Origin: Aplectana chamaeleonis
Taxonomy: Eukaryota > Nematoda > Chromadorea > Rhabditida > Cosmocercidae
Assembly (NCBI GenBank): GCA_029168955.1
Contig: JAPDOI010000132.1
Location: forward strand, 372,001 to 436,000
DNA length: 64,000 nucleotides
Direction: 5' to 3'
The notes under the pieces: generated by a model
Seen by the model: only the letters and a program-made list of their open reading frames with translations
Told to the model about the DNA's origin: nothing
The model's database searches: none
Program-made: the position numbers and the translations under genes
Part shown: positions 12,101-20,984 of the stretch, piece after piece
Numbering within the stretch: the first letter of the stretch is position 1
Layout of the letters: the number at the start of each line of letters is the position of its first letter

Positions 12101-14630
12101 GGGTGTGGGTAGGTGTTTCGAGAGACATACCGTTCCATTCGTATGTAATATAACATTAAACTTTGACGGCAAAATGAGATTACAATTAGATGTTAAAATA
12201 ACACTGGAGATCATACTGAGAAAACAAAATGAGGTAAGAGATCAAAAAAGAAACTGAAGAGTGAGCGAAACAACTGCGCAAATTATATGAGACAGAATAC
12301 GAAATGGTGATGTAAAAATGAGGCAGAAGCTCACAAGAATAGGTAACAGTTCATTTGTGGAAAAAACATGCATAACAATAGACGGCAGTAGCATGGCCAT
12401 CGTTAATGCTTCCGAGATGGAAGCAGAGTCGCGGCTAGGTGAAGTGTGTCACCAAAGCACTCCTGGATATGTCAGCAGCGCAAGGGTTGCAAATTCGCTG
12501 TGATCGAGATCATTACAAGCGGACTATCCTGTCAACGAAATGACACAGATGTTCTGGAATTTCGTAATCTAAGATGCATTTTGAGGCGATTTAGGGTTTA
12601 CAAGCTCAATCCCGCCAAAGGTAAAAAATTTCGCAGGTCTGGGAAACGATGGATAGTTGAATGTTTGAGAAGAGCATTGCTCACTGTTATATCTCTTGCA
12701 ATATACTTCACTAAATTGACTCGTCAGGCAATGTACATTATACTTGTTCCAGATGAAATTTATTTCGAATATCCGACTTTTCGACTATAGTCGGATATTG
12801 CACATTTTCGAATATTCCACTTTTCGACTGTAGTCGGATATCACACCTTTTCGAATATTCGACTTCTCGACTGTAGTCGGATATCACCCTTTTTCGAATA
12901 TTCGACTTTTCGACTGTAGTCGGATATCGCCCTTTTTCGAATATTCGACTTTTCGACTGTAGTCGGATATCGCACTTTTTCGAATATTCGACTTTTCGAC
13001 TGTAGTCGGATATCGCACTTTTTCGAATATTCGACTTTTCGAATAAAAAGTCGACTTTTTCATCCGACTGAAACAGTCGGATATTCGTCCGATTATTCGT
13101 TTCGGAACATGAAAACTATGCAGTATACTTGTTCCAGATGGAATTTATTTCGAATATCCGACTTTTCGACTATAGTCGGATATTGGCCATTTTCGAATAT
13201 TCGACTTTTCGACTGTAGTCGGATATCACACCTTTTCGAATATTCGACTTTTCGACTGCAGTCGGATATCACCCTTTTTCGAATATTCGACTTTTCGACT
13301 GTAGTCGGATATCGCCCTTTTTCGAATACTCGACTTTTCGACTGTAGTCGAATATCGCACTTTTTCGAATATTCGACTTTTCGACTGTAGTCGGATATCG
13401 CACTTTTTCGAATAACCGACTTGTCGAATAAAAAGTCGACTTTTTTATCCGACTGAAACAGTCGGATACTCATCCGATTACTCGATTCGGAACAAGTATA
13501 ATGTACATTATGCGATATCGGCCGAAGCATAAGATTTTCTACGCCCTTAGGGCACATATGTGCAGTTTCAGGCACGGAAACTACAACTGGAATATGCCTG
13601 TCCGCATGTGAAAACGTACCCAAAATTTCATGGAAGTGGCTTCAATCCGAAGAGCGCAACATAAGGTGGACGGAGCTTGTTTTCATGCCCTGAGGGCACA
13701 TGGGTACAGTTTCGGGCACGAGAACCACATTTGTTAATTGGCTGCGGATGTGAAAACGCACCCAAATTTTCATGGCCGTAGCCAGCTTTAGGCCGAGCGG
13801 TGCTACATTGTACGGAGTCCATGAAAAAAATCGGTTGCTGTGAAATATTTACAAGTATTTAGCGAAATTCAAATTAGGGAGTTCCGCGTTGCCACAACGT
13901 GCGAAAAACCTAGTCACGCACCCAACTAATCGATTTAGTTCGCAGAGATGAGTTTTCAAAGACCGTTTTGAACGGGTAAAGGAACTAAATCGATTACTTG
14001 GGTCCCTGACCAGGTTAAATTTCACTGCGACTATCGGTCATTGGACAGATGGGTTCTGTGGAAAACGAGTCTGACAGTACTAACACGTAACACCTTGATG
14101 GAGCTGACTAGTCGAATTGGTGTCAATGCAGCATCTTCATCTAGTTATCCTATCTTGAGAGATAGTCTTCGGATGCCAAACTACGAGAAGCCGGTGGAAA
14201 AAGGGGAGGGTTAAGGTACCACAATTGGACAGCACCGATGCTAGTGGCAGCCGTGCTTCCACTTGCCGCTAGACACGTGCCACGACGACGCCATTGTTGC
14301 AGCAAAGAAGGGTTCGCTAGTGCCAGAGAAGTAGAGACACGCATTCTGCAAACATTGTTACCGTTCGATGACCCCTTCACTTTTATCTCATACTTTCAAA
14401 TTTTGGCACCTTAGGACTTTGAACGCAGCACATGACCAAGTTAGAACTAAAAATATCAAAACTGCACTCACCTGATTCCCCAGTCGTCCATTATCCAAGA
14501 TAAACCCGACATATTTGACATCATTATTTTCATAGTAGTTTTTTCTGTGTGCCATCCACAAGATGAGTACGATTTGAATCACTGACACAAATATCAAGAA
14601 TGTTGTGAAGAATGCCCGCTTTGTAGTCAT
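5940..14630 (-). CDS. GT11 alpha-1,2-fucosyltransferase-like gene, multi-exon
   Basis: GT11 enzymes transfer fucose from GDP-fucose to galactose on Golgi glycans. At least five coding blocks lie in order on the minus strand. Exon 1 (14472-14630) gives a short cytosolic tail, one membrane segment (residues ~6-25) and a stem ending GRLGNQ, the GT11 N-terminal signature. Exon 2 (11604-11756) starts LFHLLTGYGIARTL. Exon 3 (from 6736) has YLRLGFAYGHNPRYF and then HIRRTDF, the donor-binding HxRRxD motif. Exon 4 (6219-6337) has FVLFGDD. The last exon (5940-6146) has TSTFGWFLAFFIPDQNAVF. The visible total is about 335 residues, close to family length, but an expected block (usually CC-YDDP in relatives) between exons 2 and 3 is missing. 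Possible lesions are a frameshift near 6545 and an implausible 23-base gap between exons 3 and 4. It may be functional with assembly indels, or a young pseudogene. The introns (2.7 and 4.9 kb) are full of transposons. Confidence 0.7.
6219..6337 (-). CDS. GT11-like gene, exon 4
   Basis: 119 bases: two bases complete a codon, then 39 codons including SIIVSLTKG and SHFVLFGDDQQFM, the conserved GT11 region before the C-terminal block. The donor is AAA|GTAGGT at 6218. The apparent upstream intron is only 23-27 bases, too short for normal splicing, which suggests a lesion or a misjudged boundary. Confidence 0.6.
6361..6736 (-). CDS. GT11-like gene, catalytic exon 3 with possible frameshift
   Basis: It is entered after TTTTACAG at 6737. 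The first base completes a codon, then LMNHTAKYLRLGFAYGHNP and a DEIRRLLTFSK block follow. The frame meets a stop at about 6517-6519, but another frame carries on from about 6545 (HDNVKISVHDFEG) straight into CIHIRRTDFIDRN. The HxRRxD motif binds the GDP-fucose diphosphate in GT11 enzymes and is intact here. Either a small intron or a one-base indel separates the halves. Confidence 0.6.
8186..8673. mobile_element. GGGTGGTGGCCATCGTG foldback, interrupted copy
   Basis: The ends (about 8191 and 8666) are inverted copies of GGGTGGTGGCCATCGTG, shared with the intact 184-bp foldback at 19675-19858, and the arm sequence (GGCGGGAGAAA...) is homologous to it. The right arm is split by a CAGGG element at 8350-8639. 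Non-coding. Confidence 0.7.
8350..8639. mobile_element. CAGGGAT element (hAT-like, non-autonomous) nested in a foldback
   Basis: It starts CAGGGATAAGCG and ends CTCATCCCTG. It is flanked by GTTGGAAT (8342-8349) and GTTGGACT (8640-8647), an 8-bp duplication with one mismatch. Inside are iterations of TTTCGGAA/TTCGGAAC. The TIR start CAGGG and the 8-bp duplication fit the hAT superfamily. No transposase. Confidence 0.75.
9954..10444 (+). mobile_element. TTAA MITE, family B
   Basis: 491 bp, the same length as and co-linear (in inverse orientation) with the copy at 15910-16400. Termini are TTAGAGGCAGTGTCCACGAT (one base off TTAA) and TCATCGTGAACACTGCCTTTAA-type at 10444. Lies in the GT11-like intron. 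Non-coding; TIRs are shared with families A and C. Confidence 0.85.
10657..11392. repeat. Large inverted repeat, 270-bp arms
   Basis: Arm 10657-10926 and arm 11123-11392 are equal in length and highly similar in inverse orientation, with scattered substitutions and small indels. The 196-bp spacer contains a family B MITE relic. The repeat can form a long hairpin RNA when the intron is transcribed. It lies about 210 bases from exon 2 of the GT11-like gene. Confidence 0.9.
11005..11124. mobile_element. TTAA MITE family B relic in the inverted-repeat spacer
   Basis: It matches one end of the 491-bp family B copies (GGCCATAATCCGTTCC ... GATATCATTGGAATCA ... GACTGTGCCTTTAA). Only one terminus is present; the other is lost. 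Confidence 0.6.
11604..11756 (-). CDS. GT11-like gene, exon 2
   Basis: It is entered after TTTTACAG (AG at 11758-11757). The 51 codons in phase 0 continue GRLGNQ from exon 1 with LFHLLTGYGIARTLE and then PFLQNTYVLAE. Joined over the 2.7-kb intron, this gives the continuous GT11 motif GRLGNQ-LF. The donor GAG|GTTAGC at 11603 is plausible. The frame stays open past it to a stop at about 11484, so a later donor is possible. Confidence 0.75.
12739..13500. mobile_element. TATACTTG element with AT-rich iterons (8-bp TSD)
   Basis: The termini TATACTTGTTCC and GGAACAAGTATA are perfect inverts. They are flanked by a perfect 8-bp duplication, ATGTACAT (12731-12738 and 13501-13508). The interior has two halves (12739-13108 and 13124-13500). 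Each starts with the same terminus and contains five to six copies of a ~44-bp iteron (TTCGAATATTCGACTTTTCG, then ACTGTAGTCGGATATC). It therefore looks like a dimer of one element. Same family as 23334-23721. Non-coding; the long frames across it are iteron artefacts. Confidence 0.85.
13515..13825. repeat. Direct duplication, ~130-145-bp unit
   Basis: Two full degenerate units and the start of a third share the order GCCGAAG, then CCCT(T/G)AGGGCACAT, CAGTTTC(A/G)GGCACG, GTGAAAACG(T/C)ACCCAAA and TTCATGG. No coding sense was recognised. Confidence 0.6.
14472..14630 (-). CDS. GT11-like gene, exon 1 (signal anchor)
   Basis: It codes 53 residues from ATG at 14630. A hydrophobic run (FFTTFLIFVSVIQIVLILW) after MTTKRA makes a type II signal anchor typical of Golgi glycosyltransferases. 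It ends ...NGRLGNQ, immediately followed by a consensus donor (CAG|GTGAGT, GT at 14471-14470), phase 0. The start was chosen because a splice or trans-splice acceptor lies 4 bases upstream. Confidence 0.75.
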
Positions 14631-14633
14631 ACT

Positions 14634-14640
14634 CCTGCAA
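14634..14640 (-). promoter_or_regulatory. Possible SL trans-splice acceptor of the GT11-like gene
   Basis: The minus strand reads TTGCAG|GAGT directly before the ATG at 14630. In nematodes such an AG a few bases before the start codon is commonly the spliced-leader acceptor. It could equally be the acceptor of a 5' UTR intron. Confidence 0.35.
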
Positions 14641-15785
14641 GGTTTCTTATTTGGCGAGGAAGAATTGGCAGAAGAAAAAAAAGAAGGGTCGGGTTGCCGA
14701 TGCTACAAATGATATTGTGGCACCCAACGCGGCTCACAGCGATGTTCACTGCTGTAGAACGTGCGGGGCTCCCCGCCAAGGTCTCACTGAAGAACCAGTG
14801 GGCCAGGTGCATGTTCGGCGGTAACTCGACGTGAAGTCTTACGGATATCTGCAGAACATCGGTTGCGTGCGATCGTGAAATCAACTGTCCAGCTGATGTC
14901 AATGGCAATGTGATTGAGTGATGGTCATGAGATGGAAAAACCGTAAAAACAGCGAGGGGTAATTTTAAAGGGTTTGGGTTTCTGACTGTATAGCACCCCG
15001 GCTAGTTAGGTCTCCATCATAGTCTGCCATTGAGCTGTAGTCAGTCCGTCGACGCATCTGCACCATGCAAATTGAGTGTAGAAATACACCTGTCGTGGCG
15101 GGTCTGGGCACGCCTGAGCCTTCAGTAGCTGTCCCGGCGAAAACGAGTATATTAAAGTGAGGTTGAAAAATCTTCTCGATGCCGCCGGCAGAGCCATCCT
15201 GGTCGGCTCACAAAATTCGAAAAATATACCTTCTTAGCTTCATAGAGAATTTAGAGCAAAGAAGAAGCTACCACGCAGGAAAAGCTCGGTTAAGCTCTAG
15301 TATCTACGATTTGCTTACAACTTGTGGCGGCTGCTAAAGGACGATCACTCACACACGTATATGTAATGAGCTCCAATGAAGTAATAGCTGACACTTCAAT
15401 ATGACAGGCCAGTCTCGTGGGTGGCTCGTGCTATACAATGACACCTTCCCTGACATATGCATGCAGGAAAAAAATTACAATCTGTAATTGTGAGCACACG
15501 ATTGATTAAATGTAACTCTCATGTGGGATATTGTGTCGAATGTGTTGAATCAACGATATTCTATCGTGGAGAGCGTGGATGTGGAAGTTCCACAAGAACC
15601 TATTTTAATACTTATATCGTTTCCGTTTTCGGTTTAGTCTGACTCATGGACCAGGCAGCTGGCCGTGCAGGGTTGGCGACCTCACTGGAGAATGGGGTTT
15701 CGATTTGCGCGAGTTGATCTACCGTCGCAGCTCCGTCCATTCATCAGACTAAAAATATCTCGCGAGCTCTACACAATGCACTTAT
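14640..15785. other. Upstream flank of the GT11-like gene, unassigned
   Basis: Minus-strand frames at 14627-14908 and 15006-15197 are open and partly protein-like (LHVELPPNMHLAHWFF; QVYFYTQFAWCRC), but no family is recognised. They could be decayed exons or chance. No promoter motif stands out. Confidence 0.3.
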
Positions 15786-16744
15786 TTAAAGGCAGTGTTC
15801 ACGATAATCATCGATTTTGAGATTAGTCGCTAAATCGATTGTTTGGCCCCCGAGTAGAACTGAAATGACGAAGAAAGCGAGAAAAACGCACCAGAAGTGC
15901 ACGAAACCCTTAAAGGCAGTGTTCACGATGAAAAAAGTTTTCGAAATTTCACTAGGATTGGGTAGTGGAGGGACACTCTGTAACGTTAACGTCGAAAGAA
16001 CGCATGAAAACGAGCCAGGAAGAGCCCCAAAAGAGCCCGAAGTTGCAACTTCGAGCGCATTGAAAACCCCAAAAGCGCATCACACGCCCACCGACGTGAA
16101 CAAATGAATGCTCGAGATCGTGAGATGAGCGATGATAATCAATCATGGGCCACGTTCTTCCTTTCATTCTCAGCTTCTCTCTTTACTCAGGTCAGCTCGC
16201 ATACAGCGGCTGCAGAGACGAAGTTACAAGCCTCAGACAACTCGTCCACCATGTTTCCATAGCTCAATCTTTGAGGACCATAACTTGGTTCCCAGAAGGT
16301 CGTGTACGATTTCAGAGACACCATTGGAATCAGCATGGGGCCGTTTTCAAGATAGGCGGGAAAACAGAAAAACGATTTTCATCGTGAAGACTGCCTTTAA
16401 GTATCAGTGGAACAGTTCGTTGTGACAATGAAATCGTTTGTGGACGCGTCTTTTGCAATTCTGCATTCTGTATTGCCCCGTTCTTTCCTTCGGGCCCTAA
16501 CTAATACTGTTTTGCCCATAAAATTCTTCCATTTTCGATAAGTCCCATTTTTTACCGGTGACAACCACCGTGAACGTGTTCATCCAACCAGACAACTAGT
16601 CCAGGCCATATAATAATGTCACTGAAATAAGACGAATTAGTGCGTTTCTCGCCGTTTCTTCGTGATTTTGGTAACACTTGGTTGCCAACGCATTGTTTTG
16701 AGTGGAAAACTTGGATACGAGAATCATCGTGAACACTGCCTTTA
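15786..16744 (-). mobile_element. TTAA MITE, family A, with a family B MITE inside
   Basis: Blocks 15786-15909 and 16401-16744 are co-linear, in inverse orientation, with the intact 494-bp copy at 25497-25990. Both ends carry TTAAAGGCAGTGTTCACGAT or its invert. The interruption at 15910-16400 is a complete family B element placed at an internal TTAA. Confidence 0.85.
15910..16400 (+). mobile_element. TTAA MITE, family B, nested
   Basis: 491 bp from TTAAAGGCAGTGTTCACGAT to ATCGTGAAGACTGCCTTTAA. The target was a TTAA inside the family A element: the intact A copy has CTTAAGTATCA at the matching place, and here the sequence resumes with TTAAGTATCA. Non-coding. Confidence 0.85.
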
Positions 16745-17664
16745 AAGGCAGTGTTCACGATGATTTGCGTCCCCGGGTTATTCACATAGAACAAATGCGT
16801 TGGCCTCCAAGTTTTACCAAAACTGCGAGGAAACGGCGAGAAACGCATTAAAACGTCGGATTTCAGTGACGTTATTCTATAACATGGACTAGTTGCCGGG
16901 TTGTATGAACATGTTCATGGTAGTTCTCACCGGTGGGAAATTGGGTCAATTGAAAAAAGAAGAATGATTGCTGTAAAGCATTATTAGTTAGGGCCCTAAG
17001 GAAAGAACGGAGCAATAGAAAGTAGAGAATTGCAAAGGCCAAGTCCACAAAAGATTTCATTGTCACAACAAACACTTCCTGTGATACTTAAGACCTCTTT
17101 TAGAGTTCCATCGCTGTGCGACGCGATAGGATGATAACCATAAGAAAATGAATTTCAGCATTGGGGCGCGCTTGGTAGTATTTCAGTTTTTTCTTCCCTG
17201 ACATTGTTTTTATTGCTGTGCTGCTCTTTTTCTTGCATATTGTTCTCCTTTTCAGTGGTTCCGTTCCTAATCGCTATTAAATATATTTGCGATCAAAATT
17301 ATTCATTATTTCAAACGAATGAACAACAAATGTCATCGCTTGAAATTCGTGTCCGCACCTCGCTCGTGCCCACGCAGCTCGTCCAACATCGGAATCTCCC
17401 TTCGAAAGAAGGTGCAACCATTTGAGCCTTTCCTTTATTTTTTTCTGTGGTTTTTGCTTTACTAATGAGACAACCAGATCCCAAACCTATTTTTGGTGAA
17501 AACTGAGGAACGATTTTTATCTCAGACACTGCCTTCAAGAATTTAGTGTACTTCTGGTTCGTTTTTCTCAATTTCTACGTCATTTCAGTTCTATCCAAGG
17601 GGGTCATTCAGTCAAAATAGCGAATAATCCCAAAACTGAAGATTATCGTGAACACTGCCTTTAA
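16741..17664 (+). mobile_element. TTAA MITE, family A, second copy head to head
   Basis: It begins at the same TTAA (16741-16744) that ends the previous element and runs in the other orientation. It matches the A copy to about 17095 and again from about 17540 to TTAA at 17664 (ATCGTGAACACTGCCTTTAA). About 445 bases are inserted in between. Confidence 0.8.
17090..17540. mobile_element. Probable third TTAA-type insert inside family A
   Basis: It begins at ACTTAAGACC and ends CAGACACTGCCTTCAAG, a degenerate version of the shared right terminus. The content does not match A, B or C closely. It is T-rich with no recognisable coding capacity. Confidence 0.45.
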
Positions 17665-17753
17665 GTTAGGCTCACGTTGCATGTACTTACAGTTACATTT
17701 AAATACACCGTTAGTCAAACTGCTTAAGTTGCATTTATTTACAGTTACACTTA

Positions 17754-17905
17754 ACATCGGCTTGGATCCTGAATAGACTTTGCGTTCCCTATTGGAGGTT
17801 GGCGCAAGCTCGGTGCACCTATGTTATAACACAGGGCACTGAGTTTGCGCCAACCTGCAACAGTGAACGCAAAGTCTCTTCCGGATTCATGCCGACGTTA
17901 CACAC
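17754..17905. repeat. Foldback with GGTTGGCGCAA arms, copy 1
   Basis: Nested inverted arms: AGACTTTGCGTTC and GGTTGGCGCAAGCTCGGTGC on the left pair with their mirror copies on the right, around a centre near 17822. It is homologous to the foldback at 56885-57035, including the outer GGATCC/GATGCCGA flanks. Just upstream (17676-17755) a ~60-bp segment with TTTACAGTTACA is directly duplicated. Confidence 0.75.
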
Positions 17906-18586
17906 ACCGTTGGGGTTCGATTTGACGGCTACGTTTGTAAGCTCCTTCCTTAGTCTTGAGAGTTTCGTAGCTTTCATAGTTGTCGAGAAAATGGGCTCAT
18001 GCAAATCTATTCGATATTTCCACTGTCCCTGAAGCATTTGCACTGAATTTTGTATGGGTTTGAATAGACCTACATTGATATCAATAATAAAGAATGCGGA
18101 AGCTGCCCTCAAGTTAGATTGGCAAGTTTGCCGATTTCGGAGTGATCCGGCCCACGGACTCGCGGATATTTACGAACTCGATGTGGGCGATTGATACTCA
18201 TGATGCTCATTTATACTAGTGTTTTAATATTACCCTCACCTTGAAGATATTGTGAAGAACGAACACATTTTCCAAAATAGGGTCGGTTTACAAATATTAC
18301 GAGATAAAAATGATTATCAATCAATTTTTGAATAATTGTTCGGTAGAAAAAACTAATTTTCGCATTATACCAACCTGTTTTTGACCGGATATCCGACTCG
18401 AATATACGGATTCCGACTCACCAAAAAAGGTCAAACTCCTAGTGATGCAAAATCTGAATTAAGAAAAAAGGACAATTTACGATTAGATTAGGATTTTTCC
18501 CGAATGATCCAAATTCTGAATCACAGAAGAAATGGGTTTCTCGGATTGATCCAAGATCCAATTATCTGTCTAGCCTCCCTATGCGA
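17906..18586. other. Unassigned AT-rich stretch
   Basis: No gene or repeat could be named. The segment 18350-18560 contains ATCCGA-rich iterations resembling those of the TATACTTG and CAGGG elements, possibly a decayed relative. Confidence 0.3.
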
Positions 18587-19137
18587 ATTTTATTTATTTA
18601 TTTTTATTTACTAAATACGCTGCATAAGGCACACGTGAGAAACACAAAAACACAGCAAGTTAGAAATGTACAGATTGAGCGCAGATATGAATCGCGGATA
18701 CATAGTGATCTCCATCCCCTCACCGAGCTTCCCGTTAAAAACACAGTAACTTCTCTCGCGCGATACGTTTGAATGATCTCACTCCGGATCGAAGGGCAGG
18801 TATCCCTTCTCTAAATAAAGCAAAGAGCGACCCGGCCTTGCACGTAAAGGAGCAGGATCTCAGCGTACTTTTTGGGATTACATATGAAATTTTCTCTGTA
18901 CCACCTCTGGTTCTAGAATTAATTATACGGTAAAATTTAGAAACGTCTACCCTCATAATATCTGATAACATTTTAGCAACAGTGACGATATCACAAACCG
19001 TCCGCCGAGATTCTAATGTGTGTAGCAACAACTCACTCTTCCGGTTCTTTGAATGGGGTATGCTACTGTAAGGCAACTGAAAAGCCCTTGCAAATAGTTT
19101 GCGTGTGAAATTCTCTTGGGTTCTCTCTAGCATAGAA
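18587..19137 (-). pseudogene. 3' end of a LINE-type (non-LTR) reverse transcriptase ORF2
   Basis: A 133-codon frame (18735-19133) has the C-terminal signature of LINE ORF2 proteins after the RT domain: LERTQENFTRKLFARAF, HTLESRRTVCDIV, FYRIINSRTRGG, then a Cys-poor tail with SLFALFREGIPAL in place of the usual W-N-LP block. It is 5'-truncated, as usual for target-primed insertions. Downstream on the minus strand it ends in a short ATAAATAAATAAAA tail at 18587-18611, as in many LINEs. The RT catalytic core is absent. Confidence 0.65.
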
Positions 19138-19283
19138 ATGTCTTTCTTTTTATGTGGAGCAAATGACTCGGATTATCCGATGTTTCTATTTTGAATCTAT
19201 CCGTTTAAGTCAGATATCCGCGGCCTTTGATTTTCGAATTATTCGAAATCCGAGTATCCGAAAATTTTTGAATAAGTTCCATT

Positions 19284-19410
19284 CAGGGGTGTGTATTTTC
19301 CGTTTACCGATTTTCCGGATTTAACGGTATTTCTCGGTAAATTTAGATTCACCGATTTACCGAATTTTTCTCGAAATTTCCCGAAATTTTTACCGAAAAA
19401 AATTGGGTGT
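19284..19410. mobile_element. Possible single end of a CAGGG-type element
   Basis: CAGGGGTGTGTATTTTCCG is followed by iterated TTTACCGA/TTTCCCGAAA motifs, the same design as the CAGGGAT elements (a CAGGG terminus plus short iterons). No matching right end or TSD was found. Confidence 0.35.
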
Positions 19411-19674
19411 TTTTAGCACAATCAGCCTACTTCTTACTCGTATTATACGGGTTTGCTACTGTTATAGCATGCCTTTATCCATCTTCGTCCATTTTGTTAC
19501 TCTTTTTAACAATTTTGGCTTACTTTCTGAATAATCCAACGATCTCTTAGCCTTTTGTGTCACGTGCTTCCTCGAGATAATCCTTCGAGAAATACATTTC
19601 AGCAGAGTCTTGGAGCAGATATTTCAACATTTTTTTCGGAGTCCCCGGACACAACACTGAATCCACTGCAGTTC

Positions 19675-19858
19675 GGGTGGTGGCCATCGTGTATCAACCC
19701 CCTGAGGAGGCGGGAGAAACGGGGGAGGAGCGAGGTTCCTGATTGGACGCAACACGGGCTAGCCCCGGCCCCCGGCTGTTGCGGCCAATCAGGAACCTCG
19801 CTCCTCCTCCGTTTCTCCCGCCTCCACAGGGGTGTTGATACACGATGGCCACCACCCC
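19675..19858. mobile_element. GGGTGGTGG foldback MITE with perfect 8-bp TSD
   Basis: 184 bp, almost fully palindromic: GGGTGGTGGCCATCGTGTAT on the left, its mirror on the right, and GGCGGGAGAAACGG...GGAACCTCGCTCC arms around a GC-rich centre. It is flanked by TGCAGTTC at 19667-19674 and again at 19859-19866. Non-coding; the open frames crossing it are palindrome artefacts. Confidence 0.85.
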
Positions 19859-19866
19859 TGCAGTTC

Positions 19867-20729
19867 TGGAACGACTCCGTTGTGAAATCAGCGTACCAGC
19901 ACCTTTCCTCATTGACCAATAAAAACTTTGGCGCTGCCACAGCTGAGGCGGAAATGATGTTTTTCTCAGGTGGTCTGATTTTCAGTGGCTATAGAAAGAC
20001 CTTGACGACGGAAAATTTTGGAATGTTACCCCTCTGGTTGGGTTCAGCCGTTGAGCTCAGTTTGATATGCAAAACCCACACATTACTTGATTTATCCTCA
20101 TGCACATTCGCCTCAAGATACCCGTACACATTCATTCATCTTACGCAGAAAGGTGTGCATGACAGCTGTAAGAGCTCATAGCAAGTTCTCGTATTTGCAA
20201 GAAGTACATTCCGAACGACTTCTGACCGACAACAAATGATTTAATGCAATCTTACTGCATTCATGCTCTCCAACTATTTCTTACAGTGCCCGGAGAAAGT
20301 CGCTGCTGTTGAAATTTTTCTCAGAAGTCTCCAACTTTTTCTGTCTTGCCACCTCGGCATGGTCACTTATCCTGTTTTTATATTTCTGTATGCCTCCGAG
20401 GCTTTTAGTTGGTACCCTTCATTTTCTGGCCTTTCGTTTCGACGCGGTCGTCGTCATCAGAGGCCTAAATGTGGTGAAGGTTTAACCTGTGCTCTACGCC
20501 ACCAAACACCTTCACCGCCCTAGCGTTTTCGACGTTCTGCTCAGAGCACAACGCGAAAACGCACACTTTAACGTAGAAAGCTCACGCGGCAAACCACCAA
20601 ACGAGCAGCGCGTGGCCTGCTTGGAACGAAATCAGTAGACCGAATGAGTCATACAGCACAGAGTGCCGTTAATAGGGGAGAATTGACTCATCACGCAGCC
20701 CACTGATCATATTGCAGTTCCCGACGGGG
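19867..20729. other. Unassigned stretch
   Basis: Open frames on the plus strand (to 20181, and 20263-20523) show no recognisable domain. Nothing further supported. Confidence 0.3.
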
Positions 20730-20984
20730 TATGAGAGACAAAAAGGCATTTGTTACAGATGGACTCTCAAAACGGCAGCTCATGCGTGGATTTCTCGGAA
20801 ATATATGAAACGCTCTTCGAACTGAGTTGTCCACTTCCACTCATCGCCGCAACTGACGTCAAAATCTTCGCCGTTATGATCGTCAACTCTGTCTTTCTTA
20901 AGGTGTGGCTATGACGCAACGTCTTTCGCCAGGTAGGTATTCTTTCATCCGTGTTCTCAGCATCCTTCCAGTCTCCCCTATATA

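Noticed and set aside
13093..13623. 176-codon minus-strand frame with KSRVFEK-type repeats
   Set aside because: Produced by the ~44-bp iterons of the TATACTTG element; the complementary strand is open as well.
19555..20181. 208-codon open frame on the plus strand
   Set aside because: It runs straight through the palindromic foldback at 19675-19858, and part of it is mirrored by open frames on the other strand; no domain recognised.
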